A model generated the notes under the pieces. That model saw only the letters and a program-made list of their open reading frames with translations, was not told the origin of the DNA and ran no database searches. From assembly GCF_900475275.1 (NCBI RefSeq), contig NZ_LS483364.1, forward strand, positions 1,612,001 to 1,676,000: a stretch of 64,000 nt of DNA, in the 5' to 3' direction. Positions within the stretch are counted from its first letter, which is position 1; each line of letters starts with the position of its first letter. Source of the stretch: Streptococcus sanguinis (GTDB lineage Bacteria > Bacillota > Bacilli > Lactobacillales > Streptococcaceae). Both the position numbers and the translations under genes were made by a program. Shown one piece after another: positions 55,938 to 64,000 of this stretch.

Positions 55938-57297
55938 CTTCCAAGTCCTCTACCAGCTTAGCCAGATTCATAGAATTGCTGCCTTTGAGAAGAATTTGGT
56001 CGGCAGGAGTCAGCTTCTCTCTGACAGCTTGTTTCAGCTGTTCAAACTGGTCTTTCTCGTCATTTTTGATAAAGTAATGCACCTTTCCTGGCGGGTAAAT
56101 CTCCTTGGCATAGTCATAGAGGGCTTCCATATCCTGCCCATAGAGGAAAAGGTCGGTCACAATTTCTGGATTGAGGCTGGTAATCATAGAGCCATGCATG
56201 GACTTAGAGTCCGCTCCCAGCTCTTTCATATCCGCCAGCACCGCTAATTTTCGTCCGCCTGGATTAGCAGGAATGGTCGAGAAGGTCTCAAGAATCAAGC
56301 GCATGGCTGTTGGATTGGCATTATAGACATCCGATAGGATATCCGCGCCATTACCAGCTTTCTTCCACTCCGTTCGATTGCGGGTCAGCTCCAGCTCAGA
56401 AAAGGCTTGAGCAATAGCCGCCTCAGATACACCCTCCTGCAAAGCCGCATAGGATGCAATCATGGCATTGGTCGCATTGTACTTACCGGTCACAGGCAGG
56501 TCAATCCTCTGCTCCAAAAAGTTGCATTCAAAGCTCAAGCTGTCCTTGCGCTCTTCCAGACGCGTCAGGAAGATATCCGCATCAGGACCAAAGCGAACCA
56601 GTTTGCAGTCTGCTGGCAGAAATTCATTGACAATCTTATCTGCCGGAACAATCAAGAGACCATCTTTTCTCAAACCGTCCGCAATCTGCATCTTGCCTTG
56701 GGCAATTTCAGCTCGGCTGCCGAAAAATTCCAGATGGGCTTCTCCAACCAGAGTTACAATGCCTGTCTTAGGTTTGGCAAGTTCAGACAGGAGATGGATA
56801 TCGCCCAAGTGATCCTGCCCCATTTCTAAGACAAGTTTCTCGGTATCCTCAGGCATATGAAGAACCGTATAAGGCAGGCCGATTTCGTTATTGTAATTGC
56901 CCTGGGTCTTATAGGTCTTGTAAGTGGTTGTTAGTAGCTGTGCCAGCATATCCTTGGTTGTCGTTTTACCGTTGGAACCTGTCACCGCCAGCACATCCAC
57001 CTGCATCTTTTCCAGATAATACTGGGCCAAGCGCTGAAAGGCCGTCAGGACATCATCGACCAAGATATAAGCCCCCTCTGCCACTGGACGCTCAGATAGG
57101 GTGGCAGCAGCTCCCTGGGCAAAGGCTGTTGGGATAAATTCGTGGCCATCACGCGCCCCCTTGAGTGGTACAAAAAGGTCACCCGACTCAATCAAACGGC
57201 TGTCAAACTCAGCATTTCTAAGCGCAACATTTTCAAACTGAGTCACATCATTTTTCGCAGATAGGACTTCTGCTATTTCATATAAATCTAATTTCAT
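55927..57297 (-). CDS. murF: UDP-N-acetylmuramoyl-tripeptide--D-alanyl-D-alanine ligase
   Basis: 456 residues. Adds D-Ala-D-Ala to the peptidoglycan precursor. Three domains: N-terminal substrate part, central ATPase with VTGSNGKTTTKDML (about 105-118), and C-terminal ligase part with DVYNANPTAMRLIL. It follows ddl, whose product is its substrate. GAGGAAG precedes the ATG. Confidence 0.95.
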   Translation of the reverse strand: MKLDLYEIAEVLSAKNDVTQFENVALRNAEFDSRLIESGDLFVPLKGARDGHEFIPTAFAQGAAATLSERPVAEGAYILVDDVLTAFQRLAQYYLEKMQVDVLAVTGSNGKTTTKDMLAQLLTTTYKTYKTQGNYNNEIGLPYTVLHMPEDTEKLVLEMGQDHLGDIHLLSELAKPKTGIVTLVGEAHLEFFGSRAEIAQGKMQIADGLRKDGLLIVPADKIVNEFLPADCKLVRFGPDADIFLTRLEERKDSLSFECNFLEQRIDLPVTGKYNATNAMIASYAALQEGVSEAAIAQAFSELELTRNRTEWKKAGNGADILSDVYNANPTAMRLILETFSTIPANPGGRKLAVLADMKELGADSKSMHGSMITSLNPEIVTDLFLYGQDMEALYDYAKEIYPPGKVHYFIKNDEKDQFEQLKQAVREKLTPADQILLKGSNSMNLAKLVEDLEDGN

Positions 57298-57372
57298 ACT
57301 TCTTCCTCGTTTTTCGGTTTGCTCACAAAAAGAAAGGACCGAAAATTTTCAGCCCCTCTATTATATCATATT

Positions 57373-58419
57373 TTAGAGAAGATGCGCCTCTCTCTTAGCA
57401 AATGCCTCTTCAGCTAGGCCAACTAGTTTCTCAATCAAGTCAGGATAGGCCAGCCCCATATTTTCCCAGAGTAGTGGATACATAGACCACTGGGTAAAAC
57501 CTGGCATGGTATTGAGCTCATTAAGGAAGACCTGACCATCTTCTGCATAGAAGAAATCACAGCGGGACAGCCCCAGACCGCCCAGAGCTCGGAAAGCGGC
57601 CTCTGCATTTTGACGCATCAAACTCACCACTTCTTCTGGAATCTTGGCCGGAATATCCATAGTAATTTTATTATCAATGTATTTGGCTTCGTAGTCATAA
57701 AAGGCTACGTCCTTGACGACTTCTCCGGGCAGGGTACTCTTGACATCCACATTGCCTAGAAGCCCAACCTCAATCTCGCGAGCCGTTACTCCCTGCTCAA
57801 CCAGTACCCGGCTGTCATATTTGAAAGCCAGGTCCAGAGAAGCACGCAATTCTGCTTGGTTCTCCGATTTAGAAATGCCTACACTGGAGCCCATATTGGA
57901 AGGTTTGGTGAAGACTGGATAGGTCAATTTCTCCTCGATTTCCTGGATTTTTTGCTCTAGATCCTCTCCATCGACCAGCGCCACATAAGGCACTTGGGCA
58001 ATACCTGCCGATTCCAGCACTCGCTTGGTCGTAATTTTATCCATGGCCAAGCCAGAAGATAAAATATTACAGCCGACATAAGGCATTTTGAGCACTTCTA
58101 GGAAGCCTTGAATAGAGCCATCTTCGCCCATGGGACCATGCAGGACTGGAAAGACCACTGCTTCTTCTTCGTAAATGTCACTGGGCTTAATCTTCCGAGA
58201 CATGTCCACTGTGGCATTAGTCATCAACTTCTCATCAGCCGCTGGCGTTGCTTCAAATTCCTGAGTTTGAATAAAATCTCCATCCTTGGTGATGAAGTAA
58301 GTCTTCACCGAGAATCTATCATAATTGACAGCCCGCATGACGCTCTCAGCTGATAAAACCGAAACTTCCCGCTCTGCACTGCGTCCGCCATACAATAAAA
58401 TCAATCTTTGTTTTGCCAT
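57373..58419 (-). CDS. ddl: D-alanine--D-alanine ligase
   Basis: 348 residues, ATP-grasp. Makes the D-Ala-D-Ala dipeptide used by Mur[21 protein letters not shown] (about 9-28), [32 protein letters not shown] and [18 protein letters not shown] C-terminal motif are intact. The ATG at 58419 ([12 protein letters not shown]) has AGGA; the first ATG, five codons earlier, lacks one. The YSMYP segment after the last motif is normal. Confidence 0.94.
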   Translation of the reverse strand: MAKQRLILLYGGRSAEREVSVLSAESVMRAVNYDRFSVKTYFITKDGDFIQTQEFEATPAADEKLMTNATVDMSRKIKPSDIYEEEAVVFPVLHGPMGEDGSIQGFLEVLKMPYVGCNILSSGLAMDKITTKRVLESAGIAQVPYVALVDGEDLEQKIQEIEEKLTYPVFTKPSNMGSSVGISKSENQAELRASLDLAFKYDSRVLVEQGVTAREIEVGLLGNVDVKSTLPGEVVKDVAFYDYEAKYIDNKITMDIPAKIPEEVVSLMRQNAEAAFRALGGLGLSRCDFFYAEDGQVFLNELNTMPGFTQWSMYPLLWENMGLAYPDLIEKLVGLAEEAFAKREAHLL

Positions 58420-58589
58420 GATTTTTCCTATCATTTTCTAAAAATAGTACAATTTACAAAAGCTGCCAGCCCGAGAAGAATCAAGTTCAAAAGCTTGGTT
58501 TTGCATCTACCTAGCTAGTCGATTCTTCTAAGCAGGAGCTTCTGTATCAGTCCGTTTTAGTATATCACAATTCCCAGTATTTTTGAACA

Positions 58590-58628
58590 GAAAAAAGGAC
58601 TCTTCCAGCCAGCTAGAGCCAGAAAAAT
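58590..58628 (-). terminator. recR terminator
   Basis: GGATTTTTCTGGCT and GGCTGGAAGAGTCC pair with wobbles, then TTTTTT. The rest of the 58420-58637 gap has no gene. Confidence 0.65.
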
Positions 58629-58637
58629 CCTTGATGT

Positions 58638-59234
58638 TTATAATTCCGTCCGATTTTCGATAGCGCGAATCAGCGTAACCTCGTCCGCATATTCAATGTC
58701 GGAGCCAACCGCCAAACCACGTGCTAGGCGAGTCACCTTAATCCCAGCAGGTTTCAAGACCCGTGAGATATACATGGAAGTCGCTTCGCCATCCGCAGTC
58801 GCATTGGTCGCGACGATAACTTCCGTCACCTCACTATCCATCAGACGAGTGATCAGACTTTTGAGATTGATATCGTCCGGTCCAACGCCATTCATAGGCG
58901 AAATCAAGCCATGCAGGACATGATAAAGTCCATGGTATTCTTGGATATTTTCCATGGCTGACACATCTCGGCTGTCCTCAACGATCAAAATAGTTGATTG
59001 ATCACGTGACTGGTCTTGACAGATGGCACAAGGGTCTTCATCCGTCAGGTTGCCGCAGACAGAGCAGTAGCTCAGCTCACGCTTAGCAGCCAGAAGATTC
59101 TTGGCAAATTCATTGACATCATCATCACTCATGCCAATGGTGTAAAAAGCCAGACGAGTGGCTGTTTTAATGCCAATGCCGGGCAGCTTGGAGAAACTGT
59201 CAATCAGCTTGGCAATAGGGGTTGGGTAAAGCAT
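58638..59234 (-). CDS. recR: Recombination mediator RecR
   Basis: 198 residues. Works with RecO/RecF to load RecA at gaps. A helix-hairpin-helix ([15 protein letters not shown]), a four-cysteine zinc finger ([16 protein letters not shown]), a Toprim domain ([16 protein letters not shown]) and a Walker-B-like C-terminal are in order. Length is normal. It lies just downstream of pbp2b, the usual streptococcal order. Confidence 0.96.
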   Translation of the reverse strand: MLYPTPIAKLIDSFSKLPGIGIKTATRLAFYTIGMSDDDVNEFAKNLLAAKRELSYCSVCGNLTDEDPCAICQDQSRDQSTILIVEDSRDVSAMENIQEYHGLYHVLHGLISPMNGVGPDDINLKSLITRLMDSEVTEVIVATNATADGEATSMYISRVLKPAGIKVTRLARGLAVGSDIEYADEVTLIRAIENRTEL

Positions 59235-59337
59235 AAAATCCTTTCTCTATTCTCAAAAAATCTCCTCAAACCAGATTGCTCTACTTGAGCACTGACAGCT
59301 TTAGCTTTCTATGTTTGCTGATGATTTTCATTGAGCA

Positions 59338-61392
59338 CTAATTCATAGGGTGTTGTTGATTGTATAGATTGATAATATCACGAGTGATACTGTGGCTGAC
59401 AGTAGAAGATAGGTCCGTATTGTGAGGGAACACCACCGCCACCGCAATCTGCGGCTTCTCACTCGGTGCATAGGACACGACATTGGTATTGATGGCTTCT
59501 TTCTTGCCCTTGTCCACGAAGGTCTCGGCCGTACCAGTCTTGGCACTGATTGGCACGCTCTCTCCCTGGGAAATGGTCCGGCCAGTCGTAAAGCCGCTGC
59601 TGCCATGAACCACTTGATAGAAGCCTTGCTTGATAATGCTCATATCCTCGTCAGAGATATTAACCTGGTTCAGCTCCTTGGTGTCAATTTTCTGCACCAA
59701 ATCACCGAGTCCTCCTTGGTCACTGTTGCCGTAAATGCCTTCAACAATATGCGGAGCTATACGCTTGCCGTTATTAGCTACTGTTGAGGCATACTGAGCC
59801 AGCTGAAGCGTCGTATAGTTGTCAAACTGGCCGAAAGAATTGGTCAGATAGTTGGCAAAGGTAAACTTGTCTGGAAGATAGCCTGTGGACTCATTTGGCA
59901 GGTCAATCCCTGTCGAAGTGCCCAGACCATATTCTGCAAAAGTCGACCGCAGCTTTTTCATGGACGGATCTAGCTCATCAAAATCCAGTTTCATATCCGC
60001 TGAGTAAGGCGTTCCCATCATCTTCAGCGCCACCTGCACCATATAGGTATTGGAAGAGTATTCCAAAGCCTCTTGTGCTGTGATAGCACGTGAACCATAC
60101 TGGGTGAACCAAGAAGTGATACTGTCCGTACCCCCAAAGCTAATCGGCTGGTCTGTCAGGACTTGGTTGCCGCTAATGGCGTTATTCTCCCAGCCCGAGG
60201 TCAATGTTGCAGCCTTGACCACAGATCCCGGAACAAAGACATTAGTCATGGTCCCCAGAGCATCGACTGAGCTTTCTCCCGTTTCCAGATCGTGCTGGAT
60301 GCCTGCCATAGCCAAGACAGCGCCGGTATTTGGATCCATAGCTACAGCATAGACACCCTCAGAATAAGTCGCATTGCCACTAGCCAACTCTGCATTAAAG
60401 GCGTTTTTGAGAATGTCCTCCACTCCCTGCTGGAAGCTCAAATCCACCGTCAGCTTGAGATTGTCGCCCTTGCTGCCGTCAGAGATATTTTCCACACTCT
60501 CCATATTACCATTTTTGTCCAGATGAATCTCTTTCTCAGCTCGCTTGCCTTGCAGGACTGACTCATACTGCTTTTCCAGATAGGAGGTCCCCACCCGGTC
60601 ATTGAGGGAGTAGCCTTTTTTCAGGTAATCATCCACTTCCTCAGCCGGAAGTCCAGTCTTTTCTGTCGAGATATTACCCACGATAGAAGCCAGTGAGGTA
60701 TCCAAGACCTTGCGATCCCAGCCCGTTGAGACACTGATACCTGGCAGCTCCTTGCTGCTGGAAGCCAATACAGCCACCTGCTCTGTTGTCAGTGCATCTG
60801 TCTGGATGGTCCCCGTTGCAAAGTTGGAAATTGCATTCATCTGACTAAAGAGAACGATGGCCTTCTTTTCCTCATCCGTATAGCCCAGCTGCTTAGGGTC
60901 AATGCTCTCAGCTGCCGCCTTATAGATTTTGGATTCAGGCAGGCGGTTGCCATCTGTATCAAATTTCTTGTCCTTGGGCAGCTTTTCTACTACTTCCTGA
61001 TAGACTGCGCTGTCCGCCAAATAATAATCCACCTCTTGGCGGTCTGTCACCTCTGTATCGCTGACACTGACATAGGTCAGGAGCTTTTGAGCTGTGGCCC
61101 GAATCTCCCCAGCTGTCAGCCGGTTATCCCGTGTATAGGTCACCACCTGCTTGGTCGTATTTTCCACCAAGGGCTTGCCAGTAGCATCATAAATCTGCCC
61201 ACGCACTGAGCTAGTGGTAATCTTGGTCTTGCTGGCCTTGGCCAACTTATCCGTGTAAAAGTCCTGATTGACCACCTGCATATAGCCTAGACGGGCAATC
61301 AAGGCTAAAAACAAAAGCATCACGATTCCAAACAGCAGATAAAGCCTTCTGGTGATGGAATGACTGTCAAATTTTCTCTTCTTCCTTGCCAT
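59338..61392 (-). CDS. pbp2b: Penicillin-binding protein 2B (class B transpeptidase)
   Basis: 684 residues from the ATG at 61392. Peptidoglycan cross-linking enzyme used in side-wall elongation. One N-terminal transmembrane helix (RLYLLFGIVMLLFLALIARLG), a dimerisation domain, then the transpeptidase: GSVVK with Ser390 as nucleophile, SSNTY and AKTGTAE. An ATG four codons upstream (61404) is also possible; neither has a strong ribosome binding site. penA is an alternative name. Confidence 0.93.
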   Translation of the reverse strand: MARKKRKFDSHSITRRLYLLFGIVMLLFLALIARLGYMQVVNQDFYTDKLAKASKTKITTSSVRGQIYDATGKPLVENTTKQVVTYTRDNRLTAGEIRATAQKLLTYVSVSDTEVTDRQEVDYYLADSAVYQEVVEKLPKDKKFDTDGNRLPESKIYKAAAESIDPKQLGYTDEEKKAIVLFSQMNAISNFATGTIQTDALTTEQVAVLASSSKELPGISVSTGWDRKVLDTSLASIVGNISTEKTGLPAEEVDDYLKKGYSLNDRVGTSYLEKQYESVLQGKRAEKEIHLDKNGNMESVENISDGSKGDNLKLTVDLSFQQGVEDILKNAFNAELASGNATYSEGVYAVAMDPNTGAVLAMAGIQHDLETGESSVDALGTMTNVFVPGSVVKAATLTSGWENNAISGNQVLTDQPISFGGTDSITSWFTQYGSRAITAQEALEYSSNTYMVQVALKMMGTPYSADMKLDFDELDPSMKKLRSTFAEYGLGTSTGIDLPNESTGYLPDKFTFANYLTNSFGQFDNYTTLQLAQYASTVANNGKRIAPHIVEGIYGNSDQGGLGDLVQKIDTKELNQVNISDEDMSIIKQGFYQVVHGSSGFTTGRTISQGESVPISAKTGTAETFVDKGKKEAINTNVVSYAPSEKPQIAVAVVFPHNTDLSSTVSHSITRDIINLYNQQHPMN

Positions 61393-61572
61393 TTTCTCTC
61401 TCATTCTAGTAAAAGTTCTGACCTTTATTTTACCATAAATCCAGCTCGATGAATGTTTCAAAACTGATAGAAAATCTGAAAATATGGACGAGTTAAAAGA
61501 AAGTCTGTCAGACCACTGAACCGACAAGACTTGCTAGCCAAGCTTACAGAAAGTCTTGTTCTTCCTCTCTGG

Positions 61573-61611
61573 AAAAGCAAAGAACCTGAGAATAATCTCA
61601 GATTCCTTTAA
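61573..61611 (-). terminator. gpmA terminator
   Basis: AATCTGAGA and TCTCAGGTT pair on the minus strand; the T-run is broken (TTCTTTGC), so it is moderate. Confidence 0.5.
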
Positions 61612-61613
61612 GC

Positions 61614-62306
61614 TTATTTTCCAAGGTAGTATTCTTTTACTACGTTCAATTTTTCGTCAAATTCGAATACCAATGGTGGGAAGTTTGGAATTTCCACATC
61701 CATGATTTCATCGTCAGACAATTGTTTGATGTGCTTCACAAGGGCACGGATAGAGTTACCGTGTGCACCTACAAAGACATTTTTGCCATCTTTCAAAGCT
61801 GGAGCAATCTTGTCTTCCCAGAATGGAAGGGCACGCTCAAGCGTAACTTTCAAGTTTTCAGCATCTGGAATTACTGAGTCGTCAAGTGAAGCATAACGAC
61901 GGTCAGTGTGTGCTGAGTATTCATCATCACGTGGCATTGCTGGAGGCAATACATCGTATGAACGACGCCAGATATGCACTTGCTCATCACCAAATTGCTC
62001 AGCTGCTTCTGCCTTGTTTTTACCAGTCAGACCGCCATAGTGACGCTCGTTCAAACGCCATGATTTTTCAACTGGTACCCAAAGCTGATCAGCCGCTTCC
62101 AAAGCAAGGTTAGTTGTCTTAATCGCACGCTTCAAAACTGAAGTGTAAGCTTGGTCAAACTCGATACCAGCTTCCTTAATCAGTTTACCAGCGTCGATTG
62201 CTTGCTGTGTACCTTTTTCAGACAAGTCAACATCAGCCCAACCAGTGAAAAGGTTAGCTTTGTTCCATTCAGACTCACCGTGGCGAGCAAAAACTAATTT
62301 TACCAT
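61614..62306 (-). CDS. gpmA: 2,3-bisphosphoglycerate-dependent phosphoglycerate mutase
   Basis: 230 residues. Interconverts 3- and 2-phosphoglycerate in glycolysis. [19 protein letters not shown] carries the phosphohistidine (His11); [14 protein letters not shown] and [13 protein letters not shown] complete the site. AAGGAG precedes the ATG. Its codon use looks optimised, as for highly expressed genes. Confidence 0.97.
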   Translation of the reverse strand: MVKLVFARHGESEWNKANLFTGWADVDLSEKGTQQAIDAGKLIKEAGIEFDQAYTSVLKRAIKTTNLALEAADQLWVPVEKSWRLNERHYGGLTGKNKAEAAEQFGDEQVHIWRRSYDVLPPAMPRDDEYSAHTDRRYASLDDSVIPDAENLKVTLERALPFWEDKIAPALKDGKNVFVGAHGNSIRALVKHIKQLSDDEIMDVEIPNFPPLVFEFDEKLNVVKEYYLGK

Positions 62307-62455
62307 TAGATGGATTCTCCTTTTATTTTCCGAGGCAGTCCCCGTTTATCTATTCTATTTTACAAAATTTTCGCCTAAAAAGCTAGCCTATTTCGTCAAA
62401 TCAGACGTTTTTCAGCAAGAAAGCGCTTTTGTATTTCCTAGCAGAAACCTTTGCC

Positions 62456-63199
62456 TTAGCACCCGCCAGACAGATAAGCCTCATTAGCTTCCTTAAGCCA
62501 CCAAGTCCGTCTCCTGTCTATCAGTTGATGAATGGCCAACAAGCCTGCTACTATCCAGTTACAAAGCATATTGACAAAGACAAAGAGCTCTACTCCCTTA
62601 GTCTGCTGGGCGGGAGTTAGCTGAATTTGCTTGACAATCAACGATTCTCCTTCCATTTCGTAAAACTTAGGCATATAAGCACTTAATAAGATGATAACAA
62701 AGATAAAGAGAGTAAGCTGAACTGGCCAAGAATAAAGAATTTTATGAAAATGCTCAATCCTCAAAGAGAAGGTAAAAAATCGCTTAACACGCTCTCTTGC
62801 TACAAAAAGGATAAATAAGGGAATGTAGCCAAAAAGTGTCACACTAAATAAGGTGGGATTATGAGAACTAGAAGGAATAAATCTACTAAATCCATAGTCG
62901 CCTGTCCATAGAAACCAGCCACCTATAACCTGTGGCAACCAATAAGATAGAATGATAATAAGCAGTGTTGAAGTAATCCCAATTTTGACACTCCATACTC
63001 GCTTCACTTTTTGATAAATCAGATAAAGACGTGAGCGATCCACACTGTTTTGAGGAAGATTTTTCTTTATTAGCTTGCTGCAAGAGGGACAAATGGGATA
63101 GCCAGCCTCATCCTCAAAGAGAAGATGTCGGCATTCAAAAAAAGGAGATTCTTCGCCGTCTGGCAATTCATCCAACCATTTCTTTCTCCACCAGAACAT
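62456..63199 (-). CDS. Hypothetical membrane protein with N-terminal zinc-ribbon-like motif
   Basis: 247 residues. ECRHLLFEDEAGYPICPSCSKLIKK near residues 22-47 has C-x(n)-C-x2-C spacing suggesting a small zinc ribbon. Four transmembrane segments follow: ITSTLLIIILSYWLPQVIG, FSVTLFGYIPLFILFVA, WPVQLTLFIFVIILLSAY and FVFVNMLCNWIVAGLLAI. AGGAGG precedes the ATG. I do not recognise the family. Confidence 0.72.
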   Translation of the reverse strand: MFWWRKKWLDELPDGEESPFFECRHLLFEDEAGYPICPSCSKLIKKNLPQNSVDRSRLYLIYQKVKRVWSVKIGITSTLLIIILSYWLPQVIGGWFLWTGDYGFSRFIPSSSHNPTLFSVTLFGYIPLFILFVARERVKRFFTFSLRIEHFHKILYSWPVQLTLFIFVIILLSAYMPKFYEMEGESLIVKQIQLTPAQQTKGVELFVFVNMLCNWIVAGLLAIHQLIDRRRTWWLKEANEAYLSGGC

Positions 63200-63502
63200 A
63201 AGACCTCCTAAAAATCTAACCTACCCACAAAGTAATACTCCTTAAAGATTTCAATACTACAGACTTATGACAAATTTATCTATATTGTAAATCCTTCAGA
63301 ACTCTTTGAATCTCTTTGTACAAGGCTTTATTCTGCTTTCATTATATCAAAAGAGAATTGGCCTGTAAAATAATAGCATAAGTATATAAGGGGTTGTGCT
63401 CCAAATATCTGATCTTGCTAAGTGCTATACTTGACTAGATACCAATGTCTCTAAGCTCAGATGATATCCTTGTCCTGCGAACATGACTTGCTAAAACACA
63501 TA

Positions 63503-63540
63503 GAAAAAGGCTAAGAGACATAAGTTCTAGCCTTGCTTTT
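63503..63540 (-). terminator. perR terminator
   Basis: AAGGCTA ... TAGCCTT stem then TTTCT on the minus strand. The interval 63200-63502 holds no gene I can support. Confidence 0.65.
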
Positions 63541-63672
63541 TATTAGAAATAGAATCTTAGCGCAGTAGCCGATGGCTCAAAGCACTGCTTTGAAGTTGCA
63601 GATTGAATTTGCGAAGCGAGTCACAACTTTGTTCGTCTTTAGACTCCAAAAAGCTGCTAATCATCCTCACAG

Positions 63673-64000
63673 TCACACCGCCTCTTGCTGGCATTGGGGG
63701 CATAGTCCATAGACAGTCGTTTGGCTTTGGGTGATGTGGTAGCCAGTCTGCACTTCAGCCTCATGCTTCACATCTGGAAGTTCCAGCTCCATATCAGCGA
63801 TACGGCCGCATTTTTCACAGATGACATTGAGATGCTGATGGCCCATAAAGTCAAAGTAGGTCGTCGTATCATTGCGAACCTTGAGCTCAGCGACAAAACC
63901 CTCATCAATCAGAACCTTGAGATTATTATAGACTGTTGCCAGACTCATATTAGGAAAATTCGGCTTCAAGTCCTGATATATCATTTCAGCGCTAGGATGG
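63673..64000 (-). CDS. perR: Fur-family peroxide-responsive regulator PerR, partial
   Basis: The frame runs off the right edge; about 109 C-terminal residues are visible. HPSAEMIYQDLKPNFPNMSLATVYNNLKVLIDEGFV is the end of the winged helix. DFMGHQHLNVICEKCGRI and YGLCPQCQQEAV give two CxxC pairs of the structural zinc site, and the HQH/aspartate positions form the regulatory metal site. PerR is favoured over Fur or Zur by the sequence around DTTTYFDFMGHQH, but not certain. Confidence 0.82.
   Translation of the reverse strand, partial: HPSAEMIYQDLKPNFPNMSLATVYNNLKVLIDEGFVAELKVRNDTTTYFDFMGHQHLNVICEKCGRIADMELELPDVKHEAEVQTGYHITQSQTTVYGLCPQCQQEAV

Overview
The window is chromosomal DNA of a Streptococcus of the sanguinis/gordonii (oral) type. 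This is inferred from the arginine deiminase cluster (arcABCDT with flp upstream and arcR-queA downstream), an argCJBD operon, late competence genes with ComX-type boxes, an incomplete TCA branch (acnA-citZ-icd), and streptococcal promoters and ribosome binding sites. Most genes lie on the minus strand. I see no tRNA, rRNA, CRISPR array, insertion sequence or prophage.

Layout. 1-0.7 kb: end of a small membrane-protein/XRE-regulator pair. 0.7-4.9 kb: argCJBD arginine biosynthesis, with two ARG-box-like sites at the argC promoter. 5-8.4 kb: alaS preceded by a LURP-one/YxjI-like gene, both behind an alanine T-box leader. 8.5-16.7 kb: prsA, pepF-trmR, coiA, an MFS transporter, a D,D-carboxypeptidase and nagB with a NagR-like operator. 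16.8-18.5 kb (plus strand): a tiny membrane protein, queA and an ArgR-type regulator. 18.6-26.1 kb: arcT, arcD, arcC, arcB, arcA and flp, with cre-like sites. 26.1-27.8 kb: an sdpR-type repressor unit with a duplicated operator.

27.8-36.6 kb: a serine hydrolase, sodA, holA, a Gln-rich DUF805 protein, comEA-comEC, an HXXEE-like protein and plsC. 36.7-41 kb (plus strand): a P-type ATPase, then a methyltransferase / GIY-YIG / acyltransferase-glycosyltransferase operon. 41-44.9 kb: an ICMT-like protein, a DeoR regulator and cshA with a long leader. 45.3-50.4 kb: acnA-citZ-icd, with a perfect GlnR-type palindrome upstream. 50.5-53.3 kb: corA and prfC. 53.4-55.2 kb: a decayed small gene and two tandem TIGR02206-like membrane proteins. 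55.3-62.3 kb: cell wall and housekeeping genes (nudix, murF, ddl, recR, pbp2b, gpmA). 62.4-64 kb: a zinc-ribbon membrane protein and a truncated perR.

The metabolic genes form a nitrogen/arginine hub: arginine made by argCJBD, degraded to ATP, ammonia and ornithine by arcABC, and 2-oxoglutarate for glutamate made by acnA-citZ-icd. Each has a recognisable control site (ARG box, cre, GlnR box). I found no clearly unprecedented system. The observations most worth a second look are three genes whose start codon coincides with the predicted transcription start, an attenuator-like hairpin in the cshA leader, the duplicated operator of the sdpR unit, the T-box shared by a LURP-one gene and alaS, and an acyltransferase fused to part of a glycosyltransferase.
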